Assembly (NCBI GenBank): GCA_037478835.1
Contig: JBBFLV010000004.1
Span: forward strand, 62,001 to 126,000
From: 630D-37 sp037478835
GTDB lineage: Bacteria > Chloroflexota > Anaerolineae > Anaerolineales > Villigracilaceae
Direction of reading: 5' to 3'
DNA length: 64,000 bases
Numbering within the stretch: position 1 is the stretch's first letter; each line of letters opens with the position of its first letter. Below are positions 1 through 8,211 of the stretch, one piece after another. Both the position numbers and the translations under genes were made by a program. The notes beneath the pieces are model-generated. The model was not told where the DNA came from, did no database searches, and saw only the letters and a program-made list of their open reading frames with translations.

Positions 1-30
1 CGCCGGATGCTAAACTTATAGGAGAAAACC

Positions 31-309
31 ATGCCAAGCATTAAGATACCGACCCCGCTACGTTACTATACCGATCAAAAGGCCGAAGTGATCGTGCGCG
101 GAAAAACGGTTGCCGAGGCGATGGAGCACCTGATCGAGCAATATCCGAGTTTGCGCACACACCTGTATAATGGAGATGGTCAGCTCCGTCCCTTTGTCAA
201 CCTGTTCCTGAACAAGACGAACATCCGCGACCTGCAAGGACTGGAGACGCCGCTCAAGGAGGACGATCAGCTGCTGCTGATCCCTTCGATTGCCGGCGGC
301 GTTGAGTAG
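31..309 (+). CDS. Ubiquitin-like sulfur carrier protein (MoaD/ThiS/CysO type)
   Basis: A 92-residue beta-grasp protein. Its C-terminus reads SIAGGVE, so the di-glycine (residues 89-90) that normally carries the thiocarboxylate is followed by two extra residues. In the family, an E1-like enzyme adenylates the terminal Gly and sulfur is loaded for cysteine, thiamin or molybdopterin synthesis. The next genes are an E1-rhodanese fusion and a cysteine synthase, which favours a CysO-like role in cysteine synthesis. The Val-Glu tail would have to be trimmed first, probably by a JAMM/Mec-type peptidase not visible here. The start has a good ribosome site (AGGAG) nine bases upstream, repeated almost identically before the next gene. 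Family is clear; pathway is inferred from neighbours. Confidence 0.85.
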   Translation: MPSIKIPTPLRYYTDQKAEVIVRGKTVAEAMEHLIEQYPSLRTHLYNGDGQLRPFVNLFLNKTNIRDLQGLETPLKEDDQLLLIPSIAGGVE

Positions 310-321
310 AGGAGAAAACCT

Positions 322-1473
322 ATGCTTCCTCCCTTGACACACGAAGAAATCCTACGTTATTCGCGCCATCTGCTCATCCCGGAAGTCGGTTTGCGGGGAC
401 AGCAAAAGCTCAAGGCCTCTTCGGTGCTGGTGATCGGCACCGGAGGCCTGGGGTCCCCGGTGGCGCTCTACCTGGCGGCGGCAGGCGTCGGACGGATCGG
501 GATCGTGGATTACGACGTGGTCGATGCCTCGAACCTGCAACGTCAGATCATCCACGGCACTTCCACGTTGGGGGTGCGCAAGGTCGAATCGGCGCGGCGG
601 CGCATGCTCGATCTCAATCCGGATATCGAGGTGATCGCCTACGATGAGCCTTTTACGTCCGAAAATGCCATGCGCATCGCCGCCGATTATGACGTGATCG
701 TCGATGGGACGGATAACTTCCCGACGCGCTATCTGAGCAACGATGTGGCCGTTTTCCTGGGAAAGCCGAACGTCTACGCCTCGATCTTCCGCTTCGATGG
801 CCAGGTGAGCGTCTTCTATGCCAAAGAAGGCCCGTGCTATCGCTGTCTCTTCCCGGCGCCGCCTCCACCGGGACTGGTGCCTTCCTGCGCCGAGGGGGGC
901 GTGTTGGGGGTGCTCCCTGGCACCATCGGCAGCATTCAGGCCACCGAGACCTTGAAGCTCCTGCTGGGGATCGGCGAGCCGTTGATCGGTCGCCTGTTGC
1001 TCTACAATGCGCTCGATATGTCCTTCGACTTCGTCGAGCTGAAGAAGAACCCGAATTGCCGTGTCTGCGGGCCGAACGCCGACATTAAGGAACTGATCGA
1101 CTACGAGGAATTCTGTGGCGTTCCGGGGCATGATCGCGAGGAGGGCTCTGCCGGCGCGGGCTGGGATATTACGCCGACCGAGCTGGCCGAGCGCCTGCAA
1201 AACAACGGGATTCTGTTGCTCGATGTGCGCGAACCCCATGAACTCGAGATCTCCCGCTTGCCCGGTGCGATCAACATTCCGTTGGGGCAACTGGCGGCGC
1301 GGCTTTCAGAGCTGGATTCGGCGCGCGAGATGGTGGTCTTCTGCAAAGCGGGTACCCGTTCGGCGCGCGCTCTGGAGCTACTGGTCAGCGCCGGTTTTCG
1401 CAAAGTGAAGAACCTGAAAGGTGGGATCAACGCCTGGGCACGTGAAATCGATCCATCCCTACCGATCTATTGA
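322..1473 (+). CDS. E1-like adenylyltransferase/sulfurtransferase with rhodanese domain (MoeB/MoeZ type)
   Basis: 383 residues. The N-terminal ThiF/MoeB domain has the nucleotide motif GTGGLGSP at about 40-46, the DGTDNF segment near 128-133, a first zinc CxxC (CYRC, 172-175), the conserved Cys of PSCAEGGVLGVLPG near 189, and a second CxxC (CRVC) further on. A rhodanese domain fills the last ~110 residues with active-site loop CKAGTRS, Cys near 341. This is the MoeZ/MOCS3 architecture: it adenylates a Gly-Gly carrier and passes it persulfide sulfur from the rhodanese Cys. It follows the carrier gene by 12 bases and precedes a cysteine synthase by 7, suggesting one operon. The substrate is most likely the carrier just upstream, though such enzymes can also serve MoaD. 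Confidence 0.9.
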   Translation: MLPPLTHEEILRYSRHLLIPEVGLRGQQKLKASSVLVIGTGGLGSPVALYLAAAGVGRIGIVDYDVVDASNLQRQIIHGTSTLGVRKVESARRRMLDLNPDIEVIAYDEPFTSENAMRIAADYDVIVDGTDNFPTRYLSNDVAVFLGKPNVYASIFRFDGQVSVFYAKEGPCYRCLFPAPPPPGLVPSCAEGGVLGVLPGTIGSIQATETLKLLLGIGEPLIGRLLLYNALDMSFDFVELKKNPNCRVCGPNADIKELIDYEEFCGVPGHDREEGSAGAGWDITPTELAERLQNNGILLLDVREPHELEISRLPGAINIPLGQLAARLSELDSAREMVVFCKAGTRSARALELLVSAGFRKVKNLKGGINAWAREIDPSLPIY

Positions 1474-1480
1474 GGCGTTT

Positions 1481-2890
1481 ATGCCGGCTCTTCCCGTTTC
1501 TCATACCCTTCGTGTTTATGATAGCATCCAAGGTGCAATTGGAAACACGCCACTGGTGCGCCTGAGCCGGATTGCCGGCCATCTCCAAGCTACGCTTTAC
1601 GCCAAGCTGGAATTGCTCAACCCCGGCGGATCGGTGAAAGACCGGGTGGGCTGGTACATCATCGAACAGGCCGAGGCGCGCGGGGAGCTGCGACCGGGCG
1701 GCACGATCGTCGAGGCCACATCGGGAAATACCGGCGTCGGCCTGGCGATCGCCGCCGCGCTGAAGGGCTATAAGACGATCTTCGTCATGCCGGATAAGAT
1801 GTCGGAGGAGAAGATCCGCTTGCTCCGTGCCTTCGGCGCCCGGGTGGTGATCACGCCGACCGCTGTTCCGCCGGAGGACCCGCGCTCCTATTATGAAGTG
1901 GCCAAACGTCTGGCGCGTGAAACCCCGAATGCCATCCTGGCCAATCAGTATCACAACCCGGATAATCCCCGCATCCATGAGCTGACCACTGGACCTGAAA
2001 TCTGGGAGCAAACGGGAGGGCGCGTCACCGATGTGGTGATCGGCATGGGCACCGGTGGCACGATCAGCGGGGTGGGGCGCTACCTGAAGCAGAAAAACCC
2101 GGCCATTCGCGTGGTCGGAGTGGATATTGAGGGTTCGATCCTGCTCGAAATCTGGAAGAACAACGGCCGTATTCCGGAAGGCGCTTTTCCCAAGACGTAC
2201 AAGGTCGAGGGCATTGGGGAGGATTTCCTACCCTCTACGACCGATCTCTCGGTCGTGGATGAGATCGTGCGCGTGAACGATCGCGAGAGCTTCCTATGGG
2301 CGCGGGCGCTGGTGCGTCAGGAGGGTATCTTTGCCGGTGGTTCTTCCGGCGCGGCGCTGGCCGGGGCGATGAAATATGCGGCCGATTTGCCTGCCGATCG
2401 TCTGGTCGTGGTGATCTTCCCCGATTCCGGCTCGCGCTACCTTTCCAAGTTCTACGATGACAAGTGGATGCGCGAGAACGGCTTCCTCGGCGCCGATTTC
2501 GGCGAAGTGACCCTGGGCGATCTGCTCTTGGCCAAGCGTCAGCGCACGCTGTATACCGCCCGGTTAGGACAAACCATGCGTCAGGTGATCCGCCTGATGC
2601 ACGAACATGCCGTCTCTCAGCTACCGGTGGTGGGTGAGGATGGGGTGTTGGTGGGGTTGGTCGAAGAGGTCGATCTGCTGAATCACCTGCTGGAGCGCCA
2701 CGATCACAGCCACGAAGAACCGATCGATGCCCTCGTTCAACATGCCCAGGCCGTATTTCCACCCGAAACGCGGCTGGAAGAGGCCATGCCTTGGCTTACG
2801 CAGGGCTATGCCCTGATCATCGTAGAACATAGCCGCCCGGTGGGCATCCTAACCAAGATCGACGTACTGGATTACATGGCAGGGATATAA
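1481..2890 (+). CDS. Cysteine synthase / cystathionine beta-synthase family enzyme with CBS domain pair
   Basis: 469 residues from the ATG at 1481. Upstream in-frame codons exist but lie inside the preceding gene, and GAGGCG stands just before 1481. The fold-type II PLP domain (about 1-335) has the Schiff-base lysine in GGSVKDR (Lys53), the substrate loop EATSGNTG and the phosphate-binding GTGGTISG. Residues from about 350 to the end form two CBS motifs ending in the typical GILTKIDVLDY. The enzyme should make cysteine or cystathionine from an activated serine. The neighbouring carrier and E1 suggest it may use a protein thiocarboxylate as sulfur donor, like mycobacterial CysM; that is inference. 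CBS pairs commonly bind adenosyl ligands, so the enzyme may be nucleotide- or SAM-controlled. Confidence 0.88.
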   Translation: MPALPVSHTLRVYDSIQGAIGNTPLVRLSRIAGHLQATLYAKLELLNPGGSVKDRVGWYIIEQAEARGELRPGGTIVEATSGNTGVGLAIAAALKGYKTIFVMPDKMSEEKIRLLRAFGARVVITPTAVPPEDPRSYYEVAKRLARETPNAILANQYHNPDNPRIHELTTGPEIWEQTGGRVTDVVIGMGTGGTISGVGRYLKQKNPAIRVVGVDIEGSILLEIWKNNGRIPEGAFPKTYKVEGIGEDFLPSTTDLSVVDEIVRVNDRESFLWARALVRQEGIFAGGSSGAALAGAMKYAADLPADRLVVVIFPDSGSRYLSKFYDDKWMRENGFLGADFGEVTLGDLLLAKRQRTLYTARLGQTMRQVIRLMHEHAVSQLPVVGEDGVLVGLVEEVDLLNHLLERHDHSHEEPIDALVQHAQAVFPPETRLEEAMPWLTQGYALIIVEHSRPVGILTKIDVLDYMAGI

Positions 2891-2891
2891 T
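2886..2891 (+). promoter_or_regulatory. -10 box for a leaderless alr transcript
   Basis: TATAAT overlaps the stop codon of the cysteine synthase gene and lies six bases before the alr ATG at 2898. With normal spacing, transcription would begin at or beside the A of the ATG. No convincing -35 is visible 17 bases upstream. There is no ribosome site in front of alr, which fits leaderless translation. Confidence 0.5.
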
Positions 2892-2897
2892 TAGGGC

Positions 2898-4037
2898 ATG
2901 TCCTTGCCCGATGACCTCCCCCTTCGCCCCACCTGGTTAGAGGTGCGGCTGGATGTTTTGCGTGCCAATTTTGAGGCCATCCGTCAGAAGGTCAGGCCGG
3001 CTCGCGTGATGGCCGTGGTCAAGGCAAATGCCTATGGTCATGGCGTGGAGGGCGTAGCCCCGTTTATCGCTCCGTATGCCGATTATTTCGGCGTGGCGCT
3101 GCTGGAAGAAGGGGTGCGATTGCGGCAGATGGGCATTCAGAAGCCGATCCTGGTGATGGGCGGAGTGCTGCCGGAACAGATCCCTTTTTTCCTGCGCTAC
3201 GATCTGACCTTGACCGTCGGCTCGTTACGCATTCTGGAAGCCGCCGAGGCCGCCGCGGCCGCCCAGGGGAAAACGCTCAAGGTGCACCTGAAGATCGATA
3301 CCGGCATGGAACGGCTGGGGGTCCATGACTACGAGGCGGAGCCTTTCCTGCTGCGTGCGCTGGAATGTCGGCATCTGGAGATCGAGGGGATTTATTCCCA
3401 TTTTGCTAATTCCGAACGCGCCGATCTGAGCCACGCCCGCTTGCAATTGGAGCGCTTTTTCGAGGTGTTACGCTTCTACGAACGCCATAGCCTACCGGCG
3501 CCACCTTTGCGACATATGGCCAACTCCGGGGCTGTGTTGCAACTGCCGGATAGCTACTTCGATATGGTGCGGCCGGGCATTCTTTTCTACGGCATCTATC
3601 CGGGACGTGAGACACAACGGACGGTGGAGGTGCGCCCGGCGCTGATCTGGCACTCGCGGGTGGTGCATACGAAGATCACGCAACCGGGACGGCCGGTGAG
3701 CTACGGCTCGTTATGGGAGCCGAGCCGGCCCAGCCGCATTGTGACGATTCCCTGTGGCTACGGGGATGGTTATTTCCGCCAGATGAGCAACCGTGCCCAG
3801 GTGATCGTGCGCGGCAAACGCTACCCACAGGTGGGGCGCATTTGCATGGATCAGTTTATGGTCAACGTGGGGGATGACGAAGCCGAAATCGGGGACGAAG
3901 TCATTTTGCTGGGCGGATCGGCTCAAGGTCCGCAGGTGAGCGCGGAAGAGCTGGCCGAATGGGCCGGCACCATCCCGTATGAGGTGTTTACCAACATCGC
4001 GGCGCGCGTGCCGCGGGTCTTCATCACCGGCGATTAG
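2898..4037 (+). CDS. alr: Alanine racemase
   Basis: 379 residues, normal for the family. The PLP-binding lysine sits in VVKANAYGHG (Lys42), and the second catalytic residue, Tyr near 269, in VSYGSLW. CGYGDGY and GRICMDQFMV, conserved in alanine racemases, follow. It interconverts L- and D-alanine in the cytoplasm, normally for peptidoglycan. Its 3' end overlaps the convergent lipA by four bases. It starts seven bases after the cysteine synthase stop but has its own -10 box, so it may be transcribed separately. Confidence 0.95.
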   Translation: MSLPDDLPLRPTWLEVRLDVLRANFEAIRQKVRPARVMAVVKANAYGHGVEGVAPFIAPYADYFGVALLEEGVRLRQMGIQKPILVMGGVLPEQIPFFLRYDLTLTVGSLRILEAAEAAAAAQGKTLKVHLKIDTGMERLGVHDYEAEPFLLRALECRHLEIEGIYSHFANSERADLSHARLQLERFFEVLRFYERHSLPAPPLRHMANSGAVLQLPDSYFDMVRPGILFYGIYPGRETQRTVEVRPALIWHSRVVHTKITQPGRPVSYGSLWEPSRPSRIVTIPCGYGDGYFRQMSNRAQVIVRGKRYPQVGRICMDQFMVNVGDDEAEIGDEVILLGGSAQGPQVSAEELAEWAGTIPYEVFTNIAARVPRVFITGD

Positions 4038-4969
4038 CGGCCGTCGGGATTCAATTGGCGGTGAATCGCGCTCAAGGCGCGCACCTGTTCGGCGGCATGG
4101 TAGGAGGAACGTACCAGGGGGGCAGATTCCACCCAGCGGAAACCGATCTCCAGGCCGTATTGTTTGAGCTCGGCAAATTCTTCCAGGGTATAGTAGCGTT
4201 CGATGGGCAGGTGCTTTTTGCTCGGTTGCAGATATTGACCGATGGTCAGGATATCCACTCCCCAGGAGCGCAGGTCGCGCATCACCGCTTTCACTTCGTC
4301 CATCGTCTCGCCCAAACCCAGCATGATGCCGGATTTGGTGAGCACTTCCGGGTCCATCTTCTTGGCGCTCGAAAGGATGCGCTCGGCCCAGCGGTAGTTA
4401 TCCTGCGGCTGCACGTGCTTGAACAGGCGCGGCACGGTTTCGACGTTATGATTGAGGATCTCCGGGCGCGCATCCATCACGATGCGCAAGGCCTCGAGGG
4501 AGCCTTTGAAATCTGGGATCAACACCTCGATCGAACAACCCGGCAGGAGCTCCCGGATGCGACGGATGACCATGGCGAAGATCGGAGCGCCGCCATCGCG
4601 GCGATCGTCGCGGTTGACCGAAGTGATCACGGCGTGTTGCAAGTTCATCGCCTTTACCGCCTGGGCGACGCGCTCGGCCTCCAGCCAGTCAAGCGGCAAC
4701 GGCCGGCCGTGTTTAACATCGCAAAAACCGCAAGTGCGAGTGCACACATCGCCCAGCATCAGGAAAGTGGCGGTGCCGGCGCCCCAGCACTCGCCCAGGT
4801 TCGGACACATGGCTTCTTCACAAACCGTATGCAGGGCTTTGCTGCGCATCAGGCTCTGAAGCCATTCATAGGTTTCGCCGGCCGGCGCACGGACACGGAT
4901 CCATTCCGGACGGCGCAGCGGGCGCGCTTCCGTAGGGGTGGGGAGACGGTCACGGGTAGGGGAGGTCAT
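4034..4969 (-). CDS. lipA: Lipoyl synthase
   Basis: 311 residues. Both cysteine triads are present: the auxiliary cluster set Cys50, Cys55, Cys61 (TVCEEAMCPNLGEC) and the radical-SAM CxxxCxxC at Cys76, Cys80, Cys83 (CTRTCGFC). The conserved RSSY segment for the auxiliary cluster serine is near the C-terminus. The enzyme inserts two sulfurs into protein-bound octanoyl groups. The gene is convergent with alr. On the minus strand TACAAT lies nine bases before the ATG (4984-4979), so the 5' leader is probably very short. No lipB or lipoate ligase is in the window. Confidence 0.96.
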   Translation of the reverse strand: MTSPTRDRLPTPTEARPLRRPEWIRVRAPAGETYEWLQSLMRSKALHTVCEEAMCPNLGECWGAGTATFLMLGDVCTRTCGFCDVKHGRPLPLDWLEAERVAQAVKAMNLQHAVITSVNRDDRRDGGAPIFAMVIRRIRELLPGCSIEVLIPDFKGSLEALRIVMDARPEILNHNVETVPRLFKHVQPQDNYRWAERILSSAKKMDPEVLTKSGIMLGLGETMDEVKAVMRDLRSWGVDILTIGQYLQPSKKHLPIERYYTLEEFAELKQYGLEIGFRWVESAPLVRSSYHAAEQVRALSAIHRQLNPDGR

Positions 4970-4990
4970 AGTGCGCTTATTGTACCGTAG

Positions 4991-5226
4991 AATGACCGGG
5001 GAGGGTAGACCATGGATGAGGAGGGGGAGATGTGGAGAAGCAGAGAGTGGGAGAGGATGAATGGTTAGGGTGTCAGGGGATAGGATGGGTGTGCCTGTTC
5101 AATGGTTGCTGGAGTTACAAGTGAGGCAATCTTTTTAGAGGGGGTGAAACATTTTATTTATTGGTGTTGTGTGTAGAACAAATAGTTTTTGTTTCGTCCA
5201 TATTCGTGCTAAAAATGTCGTTTGTC
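4991..5226. other. Intergenic region without recognised genes
   Basis: About 240 bases between divergent lipA and the Lrp-type regulator. The left half is purine-rich on the plus strand with many GGAG-like words; the right half is AT-rich. No open frame with a ribosome site, RNA gene or clear inverted repeat was seen. Lrp-type proteins bind AT-rich DNA, so autoregulatory sites could lie in the right half. Confidence 0.4.
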
Positions 5227-5255
5227 TTGACTTTTTATGCAAAATATGCTACAAT
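5227..5255 (+). promoter_or_regulatory. Sigma-70 promoter of the Lrp-type regulator (leaderless)
   Basis: TTGACT (5227-5232), a 17-base spacer, then TACAAT (5250-5255). The ATG follows after exactly six bases at 5262, where transcription should start. No ribosome site is available. This is the clearest leaderless promoter in the window because both hexamers and the spacer are near ideal. Confidence 0.8.
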
Positions 5256-5261
5256 ACAAGC

Positions 5262-5723
5262 ATGCCAAAGCGAATTGTCACCCCTGAAAATCCCGATCGG
5301 ATCGATGAGGTCCTGATCGAAACCTTGCGCAAGGATGGCCGCACGCCGTTCCTGCAAATTGCCCAGGAATTGGGGGTTTCCCCTGGGATGATCCGTCAGC
5401 GCTATCAAAAGTTGCAGGAGGCGGGGACGCTGAAGGTGGTGGCAGTGACCAATCCCCTACGGCTCGGCCTGAAGACGATGGCCCTGATCGGCATTCGCAC
5501 CGATGGCACGCGCATGCTGGAAGTGGCCCAAAAAATCGCCACCCTGGAGGAGGTGATCTATCTCGTTGTGGTCGGTGGTCGCTACGATTTGCTGGCCGAG
5601 GTATTCTGTCGCGACCACGAGGAATTGCTCCGTTTCATCACCGAAAAGCTGTATCGAATTGAGGGGGTGCGCGAAACGGAAACCTTTATGTATCTCAAGA
5701 TTGTCAAGGAAATCTACATCTAA
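5262..5723 (+). CDS. Lrp/AsnC-family transcriptional regulator
   Basis: 153 residues. An N-terminal winged helix (about 10-60; ...TPFLQIAQELGVSPGMIRQR...) is followed by the RAM ligand-binding domain (LKTMALIGIRTDG, VVGGRYDLLAEVFCRDHEEL). Such proteins form octamers and respond to amino acids. The ATG at 5262 was chosen because an ideal promoter ends just before it; codons upstream would lie inside the promoter. The next gene is an amino acid or polyamine type dehydrogenase 55 bases downstream, a plausible target. The effector cannot be told from sequence. Confidence 0.9.
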   Translation: MPKRIVTPENPDRIDEVLIETLRKDGRTPFLQIAQELGVSPGMIRQRYQKLQEAGTLKVVAVTNPLRLGLKTMALIGIRTDGTRMLEVAQKIATLEEVIYLVVVGGRYDLLAEVFCRDHEELLRFITEKLYRIEGVRETETFMYLKIVKEIYI

Positions 5724-5778
5724 CTTTACCATACACTCTCTCGTTTTTTTGTTTGGAGCGCTTGAAAGGAGTTAGTTT

Positions 5779-7011
5779 ATGAAAGTCTTGATGATCGGCG
5801 TCGGCGGCGTTGGCGAGGCCATTGCCGCCATTGCTAAGGAACATTCCTGGGTTGAGAAGCTGGTTTTGGCCGATTATGATGTTGAACGTGCTCGTCGCGT
5901 GCAGCAAAAGCTCGGTGGTGATGCTGCGCGCTTCCCGGTTGAATTTGTCGATGCCCGCAAGCAGGACATGATCGAGGCGCTGGCACGTCGCCATCGGGTA
6001 GACTTGATCATGAACGCAGTAGACCCGGTGTTTAACATTCCCATTTTTGAAGCCGCCTATCGGGTTGGGGTGTATTACATGGATATGGCGATGAGCCTTT
6101 CCCAGCCCCATCCGGAGCGACCCTATGAATTGCCGGGTGTCAAACTAGGGGATTATCAATTCCAGCGCGCCGAACTGTGGGAACGTAGGGGCTTGCTGGC
6201 CCTAGTGGGCATGGGTGTTGAGCCCGGTGTGGTGGATGTCTTTGCCCGTTATGCTCAAGATTATCTCTTTGATGAGATCGAAGAAATTGGCATTCGGGAT
6301 GGGAACAATCTGGTCATCGAAGGCTATCCTTTTGCACCCACGTTCTCGATCTGGACGACGATCGAAGAGTGCCTGAATCCCCCTATTATTTGGGAAGCCG
6401 GGCGTGGCTGGTATACGACCGAACCGTTTTCGGAACCGGAAATCTTCAATTTTCCAGAGGGGATCGGTCCGGTGGAAGTGGTCAATGTGGAACATGAAGA
6501 GGTGCTCCTCATCCCGCGTTGGGTGCGCACGCGGCGCGTGACCTTCAAGTACGGCTTGGGATCGCAGTTCATCCAGGTGCTTAAGACGTTACACCTGCTC
6601 GGCCTGGATAAGAAAGAGCCGATCAACGTTAAAGGGGTGATGGTGGCGCCGCGTGATGTGGTTGCCGCCTGCCTGCCCAACCCGGCCGAACTGGGCGATC
6701 GGATGCACGGCAAAACCTGCGCAGGTACTTGGGTGAAGGGGACCAAAGATGGAGCCCCTTACGAGGTCTATATCTATCAGGTGCTCGATAACCAAGAATC
6801 CATGCGTCGTTGGGGCACCCAGGCCGTCGTCACCCAAACGGCTTTTGGTCCGGTGATCGCCTGGGAGATGCTCGAGCGCGGTTTGTGGAAAGGGAGCGGC
6901 GTGCTCGGCCCGGAGGCCTTTGACCCTGTTCCGTTCATGGAGCGCATGGCCGACTACGGTTTCCCTTACGGGATTCAGGAAATGCAGGCGGAAAGAGTGC
7001 TTGTCCGCTAA
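5779..7011 (+). CDS. Saccharopine dehydrogenase family protein
   Basis: 410 residues. The N-terminal Rossmann fold begins at once (MIGVGGVGEAIAAIAKEH) with an acidic ADYD at the end of beta-2, favouring NAD. The central and C-terminal part (WVRTRRVTFKYGLG, HGKTCAGTWVKG) matches the saccharopine reductase-like alpha/beta domain. Family members act on saccharopine, carboxynorspermidine or related amino acid adducts; I cannot pick the substrate. The gene has a strong ribosome site (AAGGAG), lies downstream of the Lrp-type regulator and ends in a strong terminator. Confidence 0.85.
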   Translation: MKVLMIGVGGVGEAIAAIAKEHSWVEKLVLADYDVERARRVQQKLGGDAARFPVEFVDARKQDMIEALARRHRVDLIMNAVDPVFNIPIFEAAYRVGVYYMDMAMSLSQPHPERPYELPGVKLGDYQFQRAELWERRGLLALVGMGVEPGVVDVFARYAQDYLFDEIEEIGIRDGNNLVIEGYPFAPTFSIWTTIEECLNPPIIWEAGRGWYTTEPFSEPEIFNFPEGIGPVEVVNVEHEEVLLIPRWVRTRRVTFKYGLGSQFIQVLKTLHLLGLDKKEPINVKGVMVAPRDVVAACLPNPAELGDRMHGKTCAGTWVKGTKDGAPYEVYIYQVLDNQESMRRWGTQAVVTQTAFGPVIAWEMLERGLWKGSGVLGPEAFDPVPFMERMADYGFPYGIQEMQAERVLVR

Positions 7012-7030
7012 ACTTGGATGGAATGCAAAA

Positions 7031-7064
7031 GCAGGTATCCGCGCGGATACCTGCTTTTCTTTTT
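7031..7064 (+). terminator. Rho-independent terminator after saccharopine dehydrogenase-like gene
   Basis: A perfect 24-base palindrome (7031-7054, GCAGGTATCCGC and its complement) is followed by TTTTCTTTTT. It stands 20 bases after the stop codon. Confidence 0.9.
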
Positions 7065-7103
7065 GGGCCTGCTCATTCGATCGGAAGGGGTGGATGATTT
7101 CTC

Positions 7104-7135
7104 CCAAAAAACACGGCTCCGTTGTGGAGCCGTGT
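7104..7135 (-). terminator. Rho-independent terminator after korB
   Basis: Read on the minus strand, a 10-bp stem (ACACGGCTCC with GGAGCCGTGT, 7111-7120 and 7126-7135) is followed by a run of U (A7104-A7110 on the plus strand). It closes the leftward GntR-korA-korB unit. Confidence 0.88.
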
Positions 7136-7158
7136 CTGATTTGGAATCCCAGGGCTGG

Positions 7159-8211
7159 CTAGAACATTAGCGCGTTGACCTGCTGGATCGTTTCCGGCGC
7201 CGGGCGGAGTTCGGCTTCGCTCAGGCGGTTGAGCGGTTTATCCACCAGGTTGTAGAGATCGGTAAGGGTGGGGCGGCCGGTCTCGATGTAGATCAGGCCG
7301 GTCAGCAACCAGTTGTTGCGCTGCGCTTCTTCCAGCGCGCGCATAGCTTGCCAGCGATCGGTCGGATCGTAATCGCGCTCCAGCTTTTTGAGCAACACGA
7401 CCGATCCATCGTGCATGGTCACTTCGCGCACGGTCCCCTCTTCAAAGTCCTCGACCATGATCTCTTCGCGTGCCGGAATGAAGGTGATATCGTGCAGCGG
7501 CGCTTCGTGATCTTTGCCCCAAGTGTAGGAGTGGTAGGCGTTCTCCTGATTGTTGAAGGTCACGCAGGGGCTGATGATGTCCAACACGGCAATGCCGCGG
7601 TGGTTAATCGCCGCTTTGAGCAACTCTTTGACCTGCTTTGGATCGCCGGCGAAGGAACGGGCGACAAAGGTTGCATTCGAGATCAGCGCTTCCATGCAGA
7701 TATCGACCGGCATATAGGGATTGGTGCCCTGCTTCTTCAGCGTCAGCCCGACCTCGGCAGTGGCCGAGAATTGGCCTTTGGTCAAGCCGTAAACGCCGTT
7801 GTTTTCGACGATGTAGACCATGTTGACATTGCGGCGCATGACGTGTTTGAACTGTCCCATGCCGATGCTGGCGGTATCGCCATCCCCGCTGACGCCGATG
7901 CCGCGCAGACTGGTATCGGCAAACAGAGCACCGGTGGCAACGGATGGCATGCGCCCATGGAGGCCGTTGAAGCCGAAGGAGCGGTTCAGGAAATAGGTGG
8001 GCGATTTGCTCGAACAACCGATGCCGCTGAATTTGACCACATTTTCCGGCACGATGCTCATTTCGTAGAGCGCCGCAATGATCTGGCTGGCGATCGAGTT
8101 ATGGCCGCAGCCCTGGCAGAGCGTGCTGGGCATGCCACGATAATCGTTTTTGGTCAGGCCAACCAGGTTGACCTGGACGGCAGCACCACTAGTGGGTAAG
8201 GGTTGACTCAT
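7159..8211 (-). CDS. korB: 2-oxoacid:ferredoxin oxidoreductase, beta subunit (KorB type)
   Basis: 350 residues from ATG 8211, chosen because GGAGG lies six bases upstream; a TTG two codons earlier is less likely. The TPP-binding subunit has cluster cysteines in CQGCGHN (Cys32 and Cys35), GIGCSSK (Cys66) and SPCVTFNN, plus the GDGD...MGQ TPP segment (VSGDGDTASIGMGQFKH). It pairs with KorA to decarboxylate a 2-oxoacid, probably 2-oxoglutarate, to an acyl-CoA with reduction of ferredoxin. It overlaps korA by 23 bases, indicating translational coupling. Substrate is inferred from similarity to KorB proteins; pyruvate or branched 2-oxoacids are alternatives. Confidence 0.92.
   Translation of the reverse strand: MSQPLPTSGAAVQVNLVGLTKNDYRGMPSTLCQGCGHNSIASQIIAALYEMSIVPENVVKFSGIGCSSKSPTYFLNRSFGFNGLHGRMPSVATGALFADTSLRGIGVSGDGDTASIGMGQFKHVMRRNVNMVYIVENNGVYGLTKGQFSATAEVGLTLKKQGTNPYMPVDICMEALISNATFVARSFAGDPKQVKELLKAAINHRGIAVLDIISPCVTFNNQENAYHSYTWGKDHEAPLHDITFIPAREEIMVEDFEEGTVREVTMHDGSVVLLKKLERDYDPTDRWQAMRALEEAQRNNWLLTGLIYIETGRPTLTDLYNLVDKPLNRLSEAELRPAPETIQQVNALMF

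Noticed and set aside
4055..4990. Long open frame antisense to lipA
   Set aside because: It lacks a ribosome site, has low-complexity His/Arg/Gln-rich composition, and lies opposite a protein with all catalytic cysteines.
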